A stretch of 38,401 nucleotides of DNA from positions 1 through 38,401 of the forward strand of contig MU864075.1 of assembly GCA_033296885.1 (NCBI GenBank), in the 5' to 3' direction. The position numbers and the translations under genes are program-made. The notes beneath the pieces are model-generated. The model made no database searches and was not told the origin of the DNA. It was given only the letters and a program-made list of their open reading frames with translations. Each line of letters begins with the position of its first letter. Position 1 is the first letter of the stretch. Below are positions 22,084 through 31,411 of the stretch, piece after piece. The stretch comes from Triangularia verruculosa (lineage: Eukaryota > Ascomycota > Sordariomycetes > Sordariales > Podosporaceae).

Positions 22084-23465
22084 CGTTTCGTCTTCTCGTC
22101 TCCAGATCTTCGCTCGATTCAAGACTAGATTCCAGGTACTCGACTGGCTCGAAATTTGGCTCGAAAGCAGATCGTTTGGCGGCTCAAGTTTCAGGTCCTA
22201 TTCGACCCGCGCTACAACATCGCTGGATGGCGGTATATGTGGTGGAAGGTCGACCGAAAAACCAGGCGGCAGACTCGAGAACGGCCCTTGGTGCGCGCCG
22301 GAAAAGAAGGACGATTTGGTGCGATTATACGAATACCGGGTGCACCGTCACTTTGCGCTTCGAGGGTCCGGGCGCGTCACACGGCTTTACACACGGCTGG
22401 TTGTACTAAGTTGGTGGGTGGTGGTGGCTTCGGGACGGGGTGCTCCACTGCAGCTGCGTCTGGTTGCGATCAGTTCCGTGGTTTTTCGCGTTTGCGAAAC
22501 GGTACAGCTGAGATTCGAGGGTGGGTATTAAGGAGCGCGAGAAAGTGTATCGAGAGTGACAAGAGTTGGACAGATATCAAGAAGAGGGGGAAAAAGAGTG
22601 TCGAGAAAAAGCAATAGTGTGGATGGCCGCCTTGGGGCTTTGCCGTGAGACGGAGCAAAGAGTCGGAGTCTCTTGTTCGTTGGAGTATGAATCGGACGTT
22701 CTTTTCTTTTGGCAGCTGCGATTTGAGTGATCTCACTGGCTGCGCCTGAACCGTGCCATCCCCGTTCCAGTTTTCCATTTCCAGTTTTTGTTGCCCAGCC
22801 GAGTGGCCCAGCATGTCCAGTGGGGGCTTGCATTGCGCTCTGATCTCTTGGATTAATTGCGCTGCGTCAGGTTACCCCTGAGTCCAAAGCCGTGATCACT
22901 GTGATATCATTGGTATCATGCTCTATCAATAGGTAAGGCATCAAGAGGGCGAAGTGTGTGGCACGCAAGGCTACAAATACTGCTCTTGAGGGAAAGAGCA
23001 AACGGGGACTCTAATGCGCTTTAGGCATCACTCGCGCTCAAGGCTTTGGAATTTGTTCGAATGCTGGATTACGTGTGACCTGATATGATATGTGTGCTGT
23101 TCGAGCAAGACAACTGATGCAACCCACACTGTCACCGTGACTGTGTCCATGCGCAGCTTGTTCTGTGATCAGATGCTGGAGCTTGAAAAGGGAGGTGTGC
23201 TGTCAGCAGCTGTCAGAGGGTCTTATGGCAGTTGTTGGGCCCCGCCCTCGTAGAAAATAATATGATTGGTCAAGAAAATTGACAACCAGTGACGGCACAG
23301 CGGGTTCGTTGAGTTCGGATACCTTACGTAAGAAACGGGTGCCAAGCCTTCAAGCTTCGGCCCTGACGAAATCATATGATGGCAGAGAGCCAAAGCTAGC
23401 ATCACGACTCCAGATTTGCAGCTCCATTGCATCAGCAACCGCCTTTGACAGACAACACCGCAGAG
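22084..23465. other. Divergent intergenic region: ERF2 and small mitochondrial-type gene
   Basis: A 1.38-kb shared upstream region for ERF2 (leftward) and the small single-span protein (rightward). Plus-strand frames at 22.08-22.6 kb overlap the expected ERF2 leader and lack a recognised domain. No RNA gene was recognised. Confidence 0.5.
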
Positions 23466-24179
23466 ATGGCTTCCCTTATTGCCCGCAGAGCTTTCAGCAC
23501 CACCGTTCGTCGCCTGACCACCGGCGAGGAGGCCCTCAAGAGCGAGTCCAAGAAGAACCCCGAGATCCTGGTGCGTCAAATTCCAAGGTCCAACCGCCCA
23601 CCATTGCCGATGCCGTCGCCCCGGCTGTTGAGGTTGTCGCCAGCGAATGCAATTCGAGACAGCATGGAAGTTCAAACTATGGGGGAATACAGCACGGGGC
23701 ATGCGGGACGGCAGTGGTTGAGCTGTAGTGGAGAGGGGTAGTTTACGAAGGGACATGTGTAAGCTGATGTGGTTATCATGATAGATTCTCGGCGGTATCA
23801 TGGTCTGCGCACTTGGCGGTGCCGGCTACTACTTCGGTAGGTGCTCTATATTCCGCCCCGAAGCTTCGAGGTTGAGCTGACATCTCTGTTTCCCACAGGC
23901 AGCTCCCCTACCAAGTCCACTTCTGAGAGCGACGTCCCTATCGCCGACAAGAGCATGCCCTGGGAAAGCGGCTCGACCCACGGCAAGTACCAGTACCACC
24001 CCGGTGGTGATTCCAGCGCTGCTCTCAAGGATGCCCCCAGCGCCGTCAACGTTGTCGTTGTCCCCAACGTCAATCTTCCCAAGGTATGAATTAATGTTGC
24101 CCAAGTAGTAGGTAAAAGGCTAATGTTTGTACAGGAGCTCCACGACAGATATAACAAGTGGGGCAAGGACGGCTATTAA
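23466..24179 (+). CDS. Small single-span protein, probably mitochondrial inner membrane; function unknown
   Basis: Four exons (23466-23570, 23785-23836, 23899-24083, 24135-24179) with introns of 214, 62 and 51 nt make 128 aa. Residues 1-19 (MASLIARRAFSTTVRRLTT) form a classic mitochondrial presequence: arginines, hydroxylated residues and no acids. A single glycine-rich span lies at about 36-52 (ILGGIMVCALGGAGYYF), like GxxxG helix-packing segments of respiratory accessory subunits. The tail carries KYQYHPGGD, VVVVPNVNLP and ends ELHDRYNKWGKDGY, which has the look of a conserved fungal family. I do not recognise a named function. An accessory subunit or assembly factor of a respiratory complex is a guess from architecture only. 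It is convergent with the NC2 beta gene. Confidence 0.78.
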
Positions 24180-24571
24180 GCACCTTCTCAGTTGTGTGGG
24201 AAAGAAGGGGGAGTATCGCATACGCAGTACATGATGTCCAAAAGAGGGCATCATTGTAAATAGCTGGCTAGATGGTGATGATTCGGGTCCAGAGCGGCCT
24301 TCAATAGAGTGTAGTATTCTTGGTTCCCGTACGGTCATTGGGTCTCTCGGCAGCATCGTCCGACATGCCAGTTCTTTACTTGTTAAGCATGCGAAGGGCA
24401 GATATAAGGCGAAAGACATAAAACGGGTATATCATTGGTTATTGTGTAACTCAAGGCGACAAGAAAAGGCTATGCTTGCACCTTCCCAATTTCCAGGACC
24501 AACGCCAAAAAAAATGCAATCCTTTACTTCCCAAGCGTTCTGAGTTCGCTTGTCCATAGACATGAGGCTCC
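24180..24571. other. Convergent 3' spacer
   Basis: A 392-bp spacer between the stop codons of the small mitochondrial-type gene and NC2 beta. It should hold both 3' untranslated regions. No gene is visible. Confidence 0.6.
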
Positions 24572-25531
24572 TTATCCGATGTGTCTCTTTGCGGCATCAG
24601 CGAACTGCTCTTGCTGAAGACGCTCAAGCTCCTCCAACGTCATGCCGCTCTGCTCAAATTTGTTTGCCTTCTTCTCACGTCCCTGGTCTCGGATATTAGC
24701 ATGTCTTCATGACAAAAAACATCTCGAGAAGGTCTCACCTTTTGGACTTCTTTGTGTTCTGCAGCGGCCTCCAAAACGGCGGGGACGTAGTCGGCAAAGC
24801 CAAGTTGCTCCAATGCTTTGGTGATGTGGTCGCAGGCGATTGTTTTCTTGGCTTCCTTCTCAGAAATCTCGTTCGCCTCACTCGAGATGAGCGTGATGAA
24901 CTCGACACAACATTCGATCAAGAGATCGCGAGCTTCTTTGGCAAAGGCGATACCTGTCGACGATGGAAGGATCTCTCCTACAATCTTCTGAACGGTAGCT
25001 ACGTCGAATGGTCAGCGACTTGGCAACTTCTGTCGATGAGCAGTGGAAATACCTACCCTTGGGGAGAGACAAGTCGTCATTTCCTGAAACAGCCCGTTAG
25101 CCCATACTCATTTCAACATGAAAGCCAAATGAACCAGAATTACCCAGCTCATCGTTATCAAAAGCTGACCAGTAGCGGTCTTGACGGGGAATGTGCTCTC
25201 CAGGCATTTTCGTTTGCTTTGAAACGTTCTGTGAAGATGTTTGTCGCGGGGAAAGCAGGCAATAAGAGCAAACAAATAGATGAAGGGAAGGCGATATCCT
25301 CTATTCACCCCACAGAAACCTGGGAGACGCTTGACACCAGGCTGTATACGGACGGAAGGGTAGCTTTGAATGACATTAGGGAAGACATCCACTGCGTTTA
25401 CCATTGAAGGCGGCGGCCAGGTTCCGGTCGCATCAACGGAACCAAAACGCCACCCGCCAAACACGCAGTGTTTTCCCTCCACTGCAAAGATTAAAACACG
25501 GCGGCTTACCTCCTAACTCGTGGTCCGACAT
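24572..25531 (-). CDS. NCB2: Negative cofactor 2 beta subunit (Dr1), TBP-binding repressor
   Basis: Histone-fold protein that pairs with NC2 alpha (Drap1/Bur6), clamps TBP on promoters and blocks TFIIA/TFIIB, repressing many TATA genes. Four exons: 25531-25510, 25083-25057, 24998-24739 and 24682-24572, giving 139 aa. After MSDHELGG the text NDDLSLPKATVQKIVGEIL is the hallmark NC2 beta histone-fold start; the fold spans about residues 10-95 (through KTIACDHITKALEQLGF). The C-terminal helix GMTLEELERLQQEQF is the TBP-contacting/repression region. NF-YB/Hap3 is excluded because that family starts its fold differently. Intron 1 is 426 nt, far longer than the 51-76 nt typical here, and the first coding exon is only 22 nt; the second is 27 nt. 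Introns 2 and 3 are 58 and 56 nt. Confidence 0.93.
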
Positions 25532-26813
25532 GATATATGTACAGATTGGATCCTTGCCCTCGGAAGGTGGATGGAACAGATATGGATGATGATGATGATA
25601 CGTTTGGCGACAGCGTCGAAGAAAGTGAATCTTTGACACTATTTAATCTTCAGATGGGTTTCCTTGCGTGTTGGAACTTGTTATGCTTTGATAGACGGCG
25701 ACGCATGTTATGGACCGGAGAGCCGAGGGCTCTCAAAGCTTAAGAGTTGGTGAGCAGCCCTTTATACTCAAATAGCCTCCCGTCCTCCCAAAGTGGTTCT
25801 TGAAGGCTGCCAATGCCAACCGGTCGCGCGCTGAGCTTGTCCCACCGGCGCATTTTGTGGCTTGTGTGCCCCACTCACCCCGCCTTGCCTTGCCGCGTGA
25901 GCTTCAGCCACAGCTCAACCGCAAAACTCCCCACCCTCAGCCTCACTTGGATCTAGCTTGAAAATTTCAAGGTTCCTCCAGACTCCTTCGCAGTTCTTCC
26001 GACACCGAAACAAAAAGGCGACTTCTCGTCGCGAATTTGAATTTTCTTCTTTCCTCATAAACAAACCGCATTGCGCGCTCCGCCTTTGCAATCGATCGGC
26101 AGCATTGCAGGAACATGCAATGCTGCCTTCTTTGGGGGCCTGATCAACCCCCTTGACATTTCAGTAAGGTAAGCATACAATCCTTCCCACTCCCAACCAC
26201 TCGACGAGCTTTATATGATGATATACTCGTGTCGCCCCAATCATACACAATTATGGTGATAGACACAGTCAAGCCAAACGACACAACTGATCTTTTCCTC
26301 GTGCCTCAACCTATTTTTCTGCATTATCTTTTCAGAATCCAAAGCTAACAGCTTCGAAAGTTTTTAGACGCACGCTTCCGAATTCCTCGACCTCGACTCA
26401 ATCACCATGATGTCTATTTGTACTTTTTCATTCCAATTCCGACTCGACATGACGGATACATTTCACCTGAACTTTGTCTTGATCGACCGCTTCATGGCAA
26501 CTTTTCTACCGAAAAATGGGTGGAGGACTAATATCGGTCCCTAGATTCAGACGGTGATTGACCGTGATGTGGATTGGGTGTTGTCTAGCCAGTAGGTAGC
26601 CTTCCAACTTCTTTCTATCTTCTGTGTACCTACACAACACGGCAACGTGATGAACAAACTTTTCGTGCTTAAAATACCGAAAATATAATGTGGAAAACAA
26701 TCAGACTTTTCATCTTTCGACTGATTTGCCCCCTCTGTTCATTTGGATATGGTGTCTTCACTTCATCACGAACATTTCTAACCGTGAGAAACACAGATCT
26801 ACCCTCTTCAAAC
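25532..26813. other. Intergenic between NC2 beta start and dehydrogenase stop
   Basis: It contains the NC2 beta promoter and leader at left and the 3' flank of the dehydrogenase at right. Frames are short and AT-rich toward 26.8 kb. No gene or RNA recognised. Confidence 0.5.
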
Positions 26814-27689
26814 TCATTGGTAATCCGCCAACTCTGGCGCGTTCCATCTGCAACTATTGTCAGCAATTCTTGTCACTATTGAGTACATAGGTAGGCACGT
26901 ACCTGAAATAATTTCCAGACAGCTCTGGCTTCGCAGATACCGCCAGATTAGCAATAACACCGCCTGACTGTTCCGGTCGTACCAATGTTCCTTGCTCAAA
27001 TTCCTTGCGGAAAGCTTCGTGATCTTTTGGTGCCATTTCAGCCTTGCCCTTCTCTCGAAGTTCCTTTTGCATGTCAGTGTCTACTCTTCCAGGGCTGACG
27101 GCTACCGAGGTGATATCTGGCTCTTCGACAGCGATGTGTTTGGAGAGGTGGTTGATCGCAGCCTTGGATGTTCCGTAGGCTCCCCAAGCCGTATAAGCTC
27201 CTGTTGATGCGCCTGAACTAAGGAAAATGATGCGGCCGTTGGTTAGCCTGAGGGAGGGGATGGTTTCTTTGGCCAGGGCGAGTGCGCTGAAGAAGTTCGC
27301 GTCGAAGAGAGCTTTCCAGTCTTCGACGGAGGAGTTGGCGATGCGAGTCATGGGGGAGAGGGCGCCGTGGTTGATGATGACGGCGTTGATGTGACCAAAA
27401 TGGAGAAGGGCGAGTTCTTTCAGTTTATAGGGTGTCTTGTGTGTGAAGCGTCAGTTGAATGAGACAAATTTGGGCGACTTCAAGAGTCTCGCGAACGTAC
27501 ATCAGGCAATGTTATATCAGCCGCGAGGTACCGAACTTGAGCTGAGTACTCTTTCTTGAGCTCCTCCAGCTTTTCAGGGGAACGGGCCGTGAGGACGACC
27601 TTGTGACCTGCTTTGAGGAGATGGGTGGCTGTGGCGAGGCCGATACCGCGGCTGGCGCCGGTGACGATGATTACTTGTGGCTCGGCCAT
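26814..27689 (-). CDS. Short-chain dehydrogenase/reductase (classical SDR, Irc24/benzil-reductase-like)
   Basis: NADP(H)-dependent oxidoreductase with a Rossmann fold. Three exons, 27689-27501, 27435-26903 and 26847-26814 (introns 65 and 55 nt), make 251 aa, the standard classical-SDR size. The cofactor motif TGASRGIG is at 10-17, with ARS after beta-2 suggesting NADP preference. NHG (85-87) replaces the usual NNAG. Catalytic Ser is in LSSGAS (about 136-137) and YGTSK gives Tyr150 and Lys154. VSPGRVDTDM follows. The end NYFRWNAPELADYQ appears only after removing the last intron and resembles yeast YIR035C/Irc24-type proteins. The substrate cannot be read from sequence. It is divergent from the FAD oxidoreductase gene across 547 bp. 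Confidence 0.9.
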
Positions 27690-28236
27690 GGTGTTTCTGA
27701 GCGGTCTTTGAACTGGTGGTGTACAGTGTGCGGGAAACCTGGAGGGCGAGCCACACAAATGATTCGCTGACGTAGGGACAAGAGTTGCAGCTGTTCGGGA
27801 AGAGCGTTGATCCAGATTTTCGGGATTCGGGTAGGTACCTAGGTACCCCTCTTTGAGGTTGACGTGGTGGAGCGCGGGGTTTCAACCTCAACCATTTAAC
27901 TGCCTCTTGGGGAAATAGATGTGTCGGATCAGGGGCGCGATGGGGAAGTTGAAGTGCTGCTAAGTTTGGAGATTGGCGCTCTGTCAGCAGGATGGGAGTG
28001 GTGTTACTTGGATGGAGTCGGGTGTCGGTTTGAGCCGGCAGTTATGAGGGGTTCGAGACTTGTAACGTTCATCTAACAGCGTGATAGATACGTCCATTGA
28101 CACATGAATATATAACACCACTCATTTCTTTGGCTTTTGCCTATCATTTTCGTCTTCTTGCTTACTTTAAGTTAGCTGCTTGCCCTCTCCAGCTTTCCCC
28201 CCCCACCTAGGTACACACTCACGACAAGACACCATC
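27690..28236. promoter_or_regulatory. 547-bp divergent promoter between SDR and FAD oxidoreductase
   Basis: Head-to-head start codons share this region. A TATATAA box at 28109-28115 points at the FAD oxidoreductase, about 120 bp before its ATG. The palindromic ten-mer ACCTAGGTAC occurs exactly twice, at 27837-27846 and 28205-28214, near each gene's start. Coregulation is inferred. Confidence 0.55.
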
Positions 28237-29499
28237 ATGACCACCACAGACACTGAAGAAGACCACATCATAATCCTCGGCTGCGGCATCATCGGCCTCT
28301 CTACAGCCTACTACCTCTCCCTCTCCCCGGCCAACACCTCCCCCATAACGCTCATCGACCCCTCCCCAGACCTCTTCTCCTCCGCCTCTGGCTTCGCCGG
28401 CGGGTTTATCGCCAAAGATTGGTTCTCCCCCGCCCTCACCCCCCTCGGCGCCCTTTCCTTTGCCGAACACGCCCGCCTGGCCGCTGAAAACAACGGTAAG
28501 GAGAAGTGGGGGTATACTCCCTCGACCTGTATCTCTTATGTCCACCACCATGACGGCTCGAAGCAGCAGAAGAGGGGGGATGATTGGTTACGGAGTGGGA
28601 CGTCGAGGGTGAATGCCGCGCCGGCGGAGACGGGGGATGGGGAGGGGAGGAGGCCGGTTTGGTTGAGGAAGAAGGAGGGGGATAAGGTTGAGGTTATTAG
28701 TGAGGAGGGGACGACGGCGCAGGTTGATCCGAGGAGGTTGTGTGAGTGGTTACTTGGAGAGGTGAGGAGGAGAGGGGGGAGGGTTCTGCAGCCGGCGAAG
28801 GCGACGGGGTTGGTGAGGGATGATGCTACCGGGGAGGTTAAAGGGGTGGTGGTGAGAGACTTGAAAGATGGGAGTGAGGAGGTGTTGAAGGGGAATAGGA
28901 TTGTTATCACGGCTGGAGCTTGGACTCCAAAAGTGTTTAAGACACTGTTTCCTGGGGCGAAGGTGGAGATGAAGATAGGCAGTTTGGCTGGGCATAGTAT
29001 TGTGGTTAGGACGCCTGTTTGGGAAACGGCAGGAGAAAAAAAGGAGTGCCATGCTGTCTTTACGACCCATGAGAAGAACTTTTGTCCAGAAATGTTCTCT
29101 AGGTTGGGAGGAGGAGGGGAGATTTATTTTGCTGGGCTGAACGACTCGACGTTGGAGGTTCAAGACCCTGAGAAGGGGAAGGCGAAGCCGTTGCAGCAGC
29201 AGAGAGGGTTGTTAAGGGAGGCGGTAGCGGATATCATAGCGGATGGTGATGGTGGACTGGAAGTGGTAAGGGAGAGTTTGTGTTTCCGGCCTGTGACAGA
29301 GTGGGGGGCGCCAATTGTATCTCGGATCATGGAAGAAGATCTCGGCATTGCGGCCGGTGCGGGAGGCGTGTGGGTTGCGGCAGGACATGGGCCGTGGGGC
29401 ATTGCAATGAGCTTAGGAACGGGGGTCGTTATGGCTGAAATGGTCAGCGAGAATGAGCCGAGTGTGGATGTTGGTGGTTTGGGATATCCTGGTATTTAA
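28237..29499 (+). CDS. FAD-dependent oxidoreductase, DAO family (Tda3-like)
   Basis: Flavoprotein of the D-amino-acid-oxidase superfamily. It is a single exon of 420 codons. The start is the ATG at 28237; frame-open codons further upstream contain no ATG. The dinucleotide-binding motif GCGIIG is at residues 15-20, followed by an acidic residue ending beta-2 (LIDPSPD). SGFAGGFIAKDWFS near 50-63 is close to the SGNAGGFLA-type block of yeast Tda3 and relatives. VITAGAW and a C-terminal GHGPWGIAMSLGTG (from 383) complete the FAD-binding elements. A stretch of charged and Gly/Glu-rich residues around 130-160 is variable. Substrate is unknown; Tda3 is linked to endosomal recycling rather than a defined reaction. 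The neighbouring SDR gene is divergent, a possible functional pair. Confidence 0.87.
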   Translation: MTTTDTEEDHIIILGCGIIGLSTAYYLSLSPANTSPITLIDPSPDLFSSASGFAGGFIAKDWFSPALTPLGALSFAEHARLAAENNGKEKWGYTPSTCISYVHHHDGSKQQKRGDDWLRSGTSRVNAAPAETGDGEGRRPVWLRKKEGDKVEVISEEGTTAQVDPRRLCEWLLGEVRRRGGRVLQPAKATGLVRDDATGEVKGVVVRDLKDGSEEVLKGNRIVITAGAWTPKVFKTLFPGAKVEMKIGSLAGHSIVVRTPVWETAGEKKECHAVFTTHEKNFCPEMFSRLGGGGEIYFAGLNDSTLEVQDPEKGKAKPLQQQRGLLREAVADIIADGDGGLEVVRESLCFRPVTEWGAPIVSRIMEEDLGIAAGAGGVWVAAGHGPWGIAMSLGTGVVMAEMVSENEPSVDVGGLGYPGI

Positions 29500-30148
29500 G
29501 CTACAGTTCTGTCTCGGTGGCTCTGATGTGATCACCACCAGGGGCGTCGACCAGATGGGCTCAGGCCAATGCCTAGTTGCAGGTTAGGTCAGTAAAAGGG
29601 TAAAGTTATTGGCACCAAAGGAAGGTGCCTTTTTTCTTTCGCTCATTCTATCTGACTACATTCTTTACAATCTGTGGGCATCGAAATGGTAGCTGTAAGC
29701 TGGATAAACATGTCAACAAAACCGCTGCTGAACTTGTTCGTCCTTTTGCGCAAACTGCCCTGCATGTGTCGTTGTACATTGTGGTCAGTGTTATTGACAG
29801 ACCCATGGTCATCACCCGTATACGTGCGCTGTGAAGAGGTGACTTCCATTGCTGTTAGATGTAGGTGATCGTGGAGGGTGGCATTTGATATGCCTATCTC
29901 ACAGTACTTCGGGTGCCTAAGATTCTCGATGCCCATTTTGGACACAGAATTCAACTTCGGAATCTGATCCTGTCTACCTACCTTAGGTATCCGGTCTAAT
30001 TTACCGATGGATGAAGACCGGTGTGGCGACTGAGCTTCCCTCCTCAAACAGCCCTATCTCTGTCCAAGTTCGCCCGACTTCGCAGTATTGGACGCCAGCA
30101 GCCGCGCAAGTGTGGCGGTGAGCTGTACCATCCACCTGCACCGAGTCT

Positions 30149-30286
30149 AACCTACTTTCAGGTTACACAAGATCCAAGTACCTGCCGTTGTGTGACCCGA
30201 CTTTCGGGTTACACAGGTTCCAGGTATCTCCCGTTGTGCGACCCAGCCTTCGGGCTACACAAGGCCTAGGTAGTTTCCGTTGTGAT
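30149..30286 (+). repeat. Minisatellite: three imperfect 46-nt units with hairpins
   Basis: Three consecutive units of exactly 46 nt (30149-30194, 30195-30240, 30241-30286) share TACACA...CCGTTGTG with point differences. Each unit starts with a small inverted repeat around a TTTC/TTCG loop (for example ACCCGA-CTT-TCGGGT in unit 2 and AGCC-TTCG-GGCT in unit 3). The GTGTG closing one unit also pairs with the TACAC opening of the next. Confidence 0.85.
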
Positions 30287-30449
30287 TGGTTGTCGAGTAT
30301 GAACTGCCCTGGCTTATATACACGGGCGCAACTGCTATCGATCCCACACTTCTCGGGTCGGGTTTCTGACACTCCCAATCTTTCTGTCTACATCTACCAA
30401 TAGAGCTGGAGGCCAGTCCACCATGTGCCAGGCCCTCGGGAAAGCATCA

Positions 30450-30478
30450 TAGGTAAGGTAGGGTAGGTAGGTAGGTAA
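30450..30478 (+). repeat. GGTA microsatellite
   Basis: Tandem GGTA/TAGG units just upstream of the TATA box at 30558. Confidence 0.8.
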
Positions 30479-30557
30479 CTGTTTGTGTCAGCTTTGCCGT
30501 TCTGAGGCAGACTCACGTTTTCCTGTCGTCCTCATTCTTTCCCCCGAGACGGTTAGG

Positions 30558-30567
30558 TATATAAAAG
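30558..30567 (+). promoter_or_regulatory. TATA box TATATAAAAG
   Basis: Perfect TATA consensus followed by a CT-rich tract at about 30630-30720. It supports a plus-strand transcript whose first ATGs are at 30766, 30857 and 30938. Confidence 0.6.
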
Positions 30568-30765
30568 TAGCATCCGAGTACCAGGTGGTCGTGCAAACAC
30601 GGCTCGCCATCCACTTCTCAAGCCAGCGAGACTTTCAACTTCCAGACGCTCTCCTCCTTATCTTCAGTCTCTCTACCTTCTGCTTTATATTATCAATCTC
30701 TCAGGATTGACTACATATCCCCAGAGCAGTTAGCGTTTCTTTGTGGCCTTTTCGAGTTCCCATAC

Positions 30766-30945
30766 ATGTCATTTTCCTTTTGTCTTGTCTCGCAAGATAC
30801 CTACACCGAAGACGTATGCGAGGAGTGGCACTTGGCGCTGCAGGACAGACCTCTATATGGCACCTCTGATTCACCCGCAAGTTTTATCATCACTCAAAGA
30901 CTGCACTGCGTCTCATTATGCCCTCAAACACAGAGATATGGGTAA
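30766..30945 (+). other. Small ORF (59 codons) overlapping the next start
   Basis: First ATG after the TATA box at 30558. It opens 59 codons beginning MSFSFCLVSQDTYTEDV and ends with a TAA that overlaps the ATG at 30938 of the hypothetical frame. It is either an upstream ORF or a first exon whose splicing I cannot resolve. No domain recognised. Confidence 0.3.
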
Positions 30946-31411
30946 CACTGAGACCCCTATAGATGCAGGCGAGTTTGAGATCATCATTGGCTCATTAGCT
31001 ATAGTCATTGGGGTGTTTGGATTGATCTGCTCATTCTTGCAACTCCGTTTGATGTATCAGTTACGTCCACGCGGAATGAGAGTGGTTTCGAGAGAAAGAA
31101 GAGCTTTGAGGGTGTGGCGCAGCAGGGATGCTGTGCGCACCAGTATAATCTCTCCGTCGAGGTATGTATCAGCCCGGTATGTGCTTTTGGAGTGGACAAC
31201 GGTTTCTTATAGGGAGTGGCTACATAGAACAACAAGCAACAATGATTTTCCAAGACTCTCGATCGACCATACCGACAACCATCCGAGCTCGCATGAGAAA
31301 GAGCTTCAGCCGTTGACAGCCATGCCGATGAGATGGGCACGAGTGCGAGACCAAGAGGTGATCATCGGTGTACGACGATATACGTCATTCTCCTCTATCG
31401 CACCGATGTGA
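30857..31411 (+). CDS. Hypothetical single-span membrane protein
   Basis: Not recognised. An open frame of 184 codons runs from ATG 30857, or 157 aa from ATG 30938 (MGNTETPIDAGEFE...). From the second start, residues about 17-36 (IIGSLAIVIGVFGLICSFLQ) are a strong membrane span after a short acidic N-terminus, followed by a basic stretch rich in arginine, so the C-terminal part is probably cytoplasmic. The rest has no known domain and codon usage is less biased than in the housekeeping genes. A TATA box and CT-rich tract upstream (30558-30720) support transcription. The smaller start is overlapped by another small ORF. It could be a lineage-specific gene or a non-coding stretch. Confidence 0.38.
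   Translation: MAPLIHPQVLSSLKDCTASHYALKHRDMGNTETPIDAGEFEIIIGSLAIVIGVFGLICSFLQLRLMYQLRPRGMRVVSRERRALRVWRSRDAVRTSIISPSRYVSARYVLLEWTTVSYREWLHRTTSNNDFPRLSIDHTDNHPSSHEKELQPLTAMPMRWARVRDQEVIIGVRRYTSFSSIAPM

Larger units (their letters stand above)
29500..30856. other. Intergenic with tandem repeats and a TATA promoter
   Basis: It carries a 46-nt tandem repeat (30149-30286), a GGTA microsatellite (about 30450-30478), a strong TATA box at 30558-30567 and a CT-rich tract (about 30630-30720) typical of a fungal transcription start. No domain-bearing gene was found before the hypothetical frame at 30857. Confidence 0.55.

Noticed and set aside
22077..22617. Plus-strand frames opposite the ERF2 leader
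   Set aside because: The longest lacks an ATG at its start and overlaps the expected ERF2 5' region. No domain recognised.
30149..30286. Tandem units considered as a CRISPR array or tRNA cluster
   Set aside because: The units are contiguous, with no unique spacers, and lack the cloverleaf. The eukaryotic context also excludes CRISPR.
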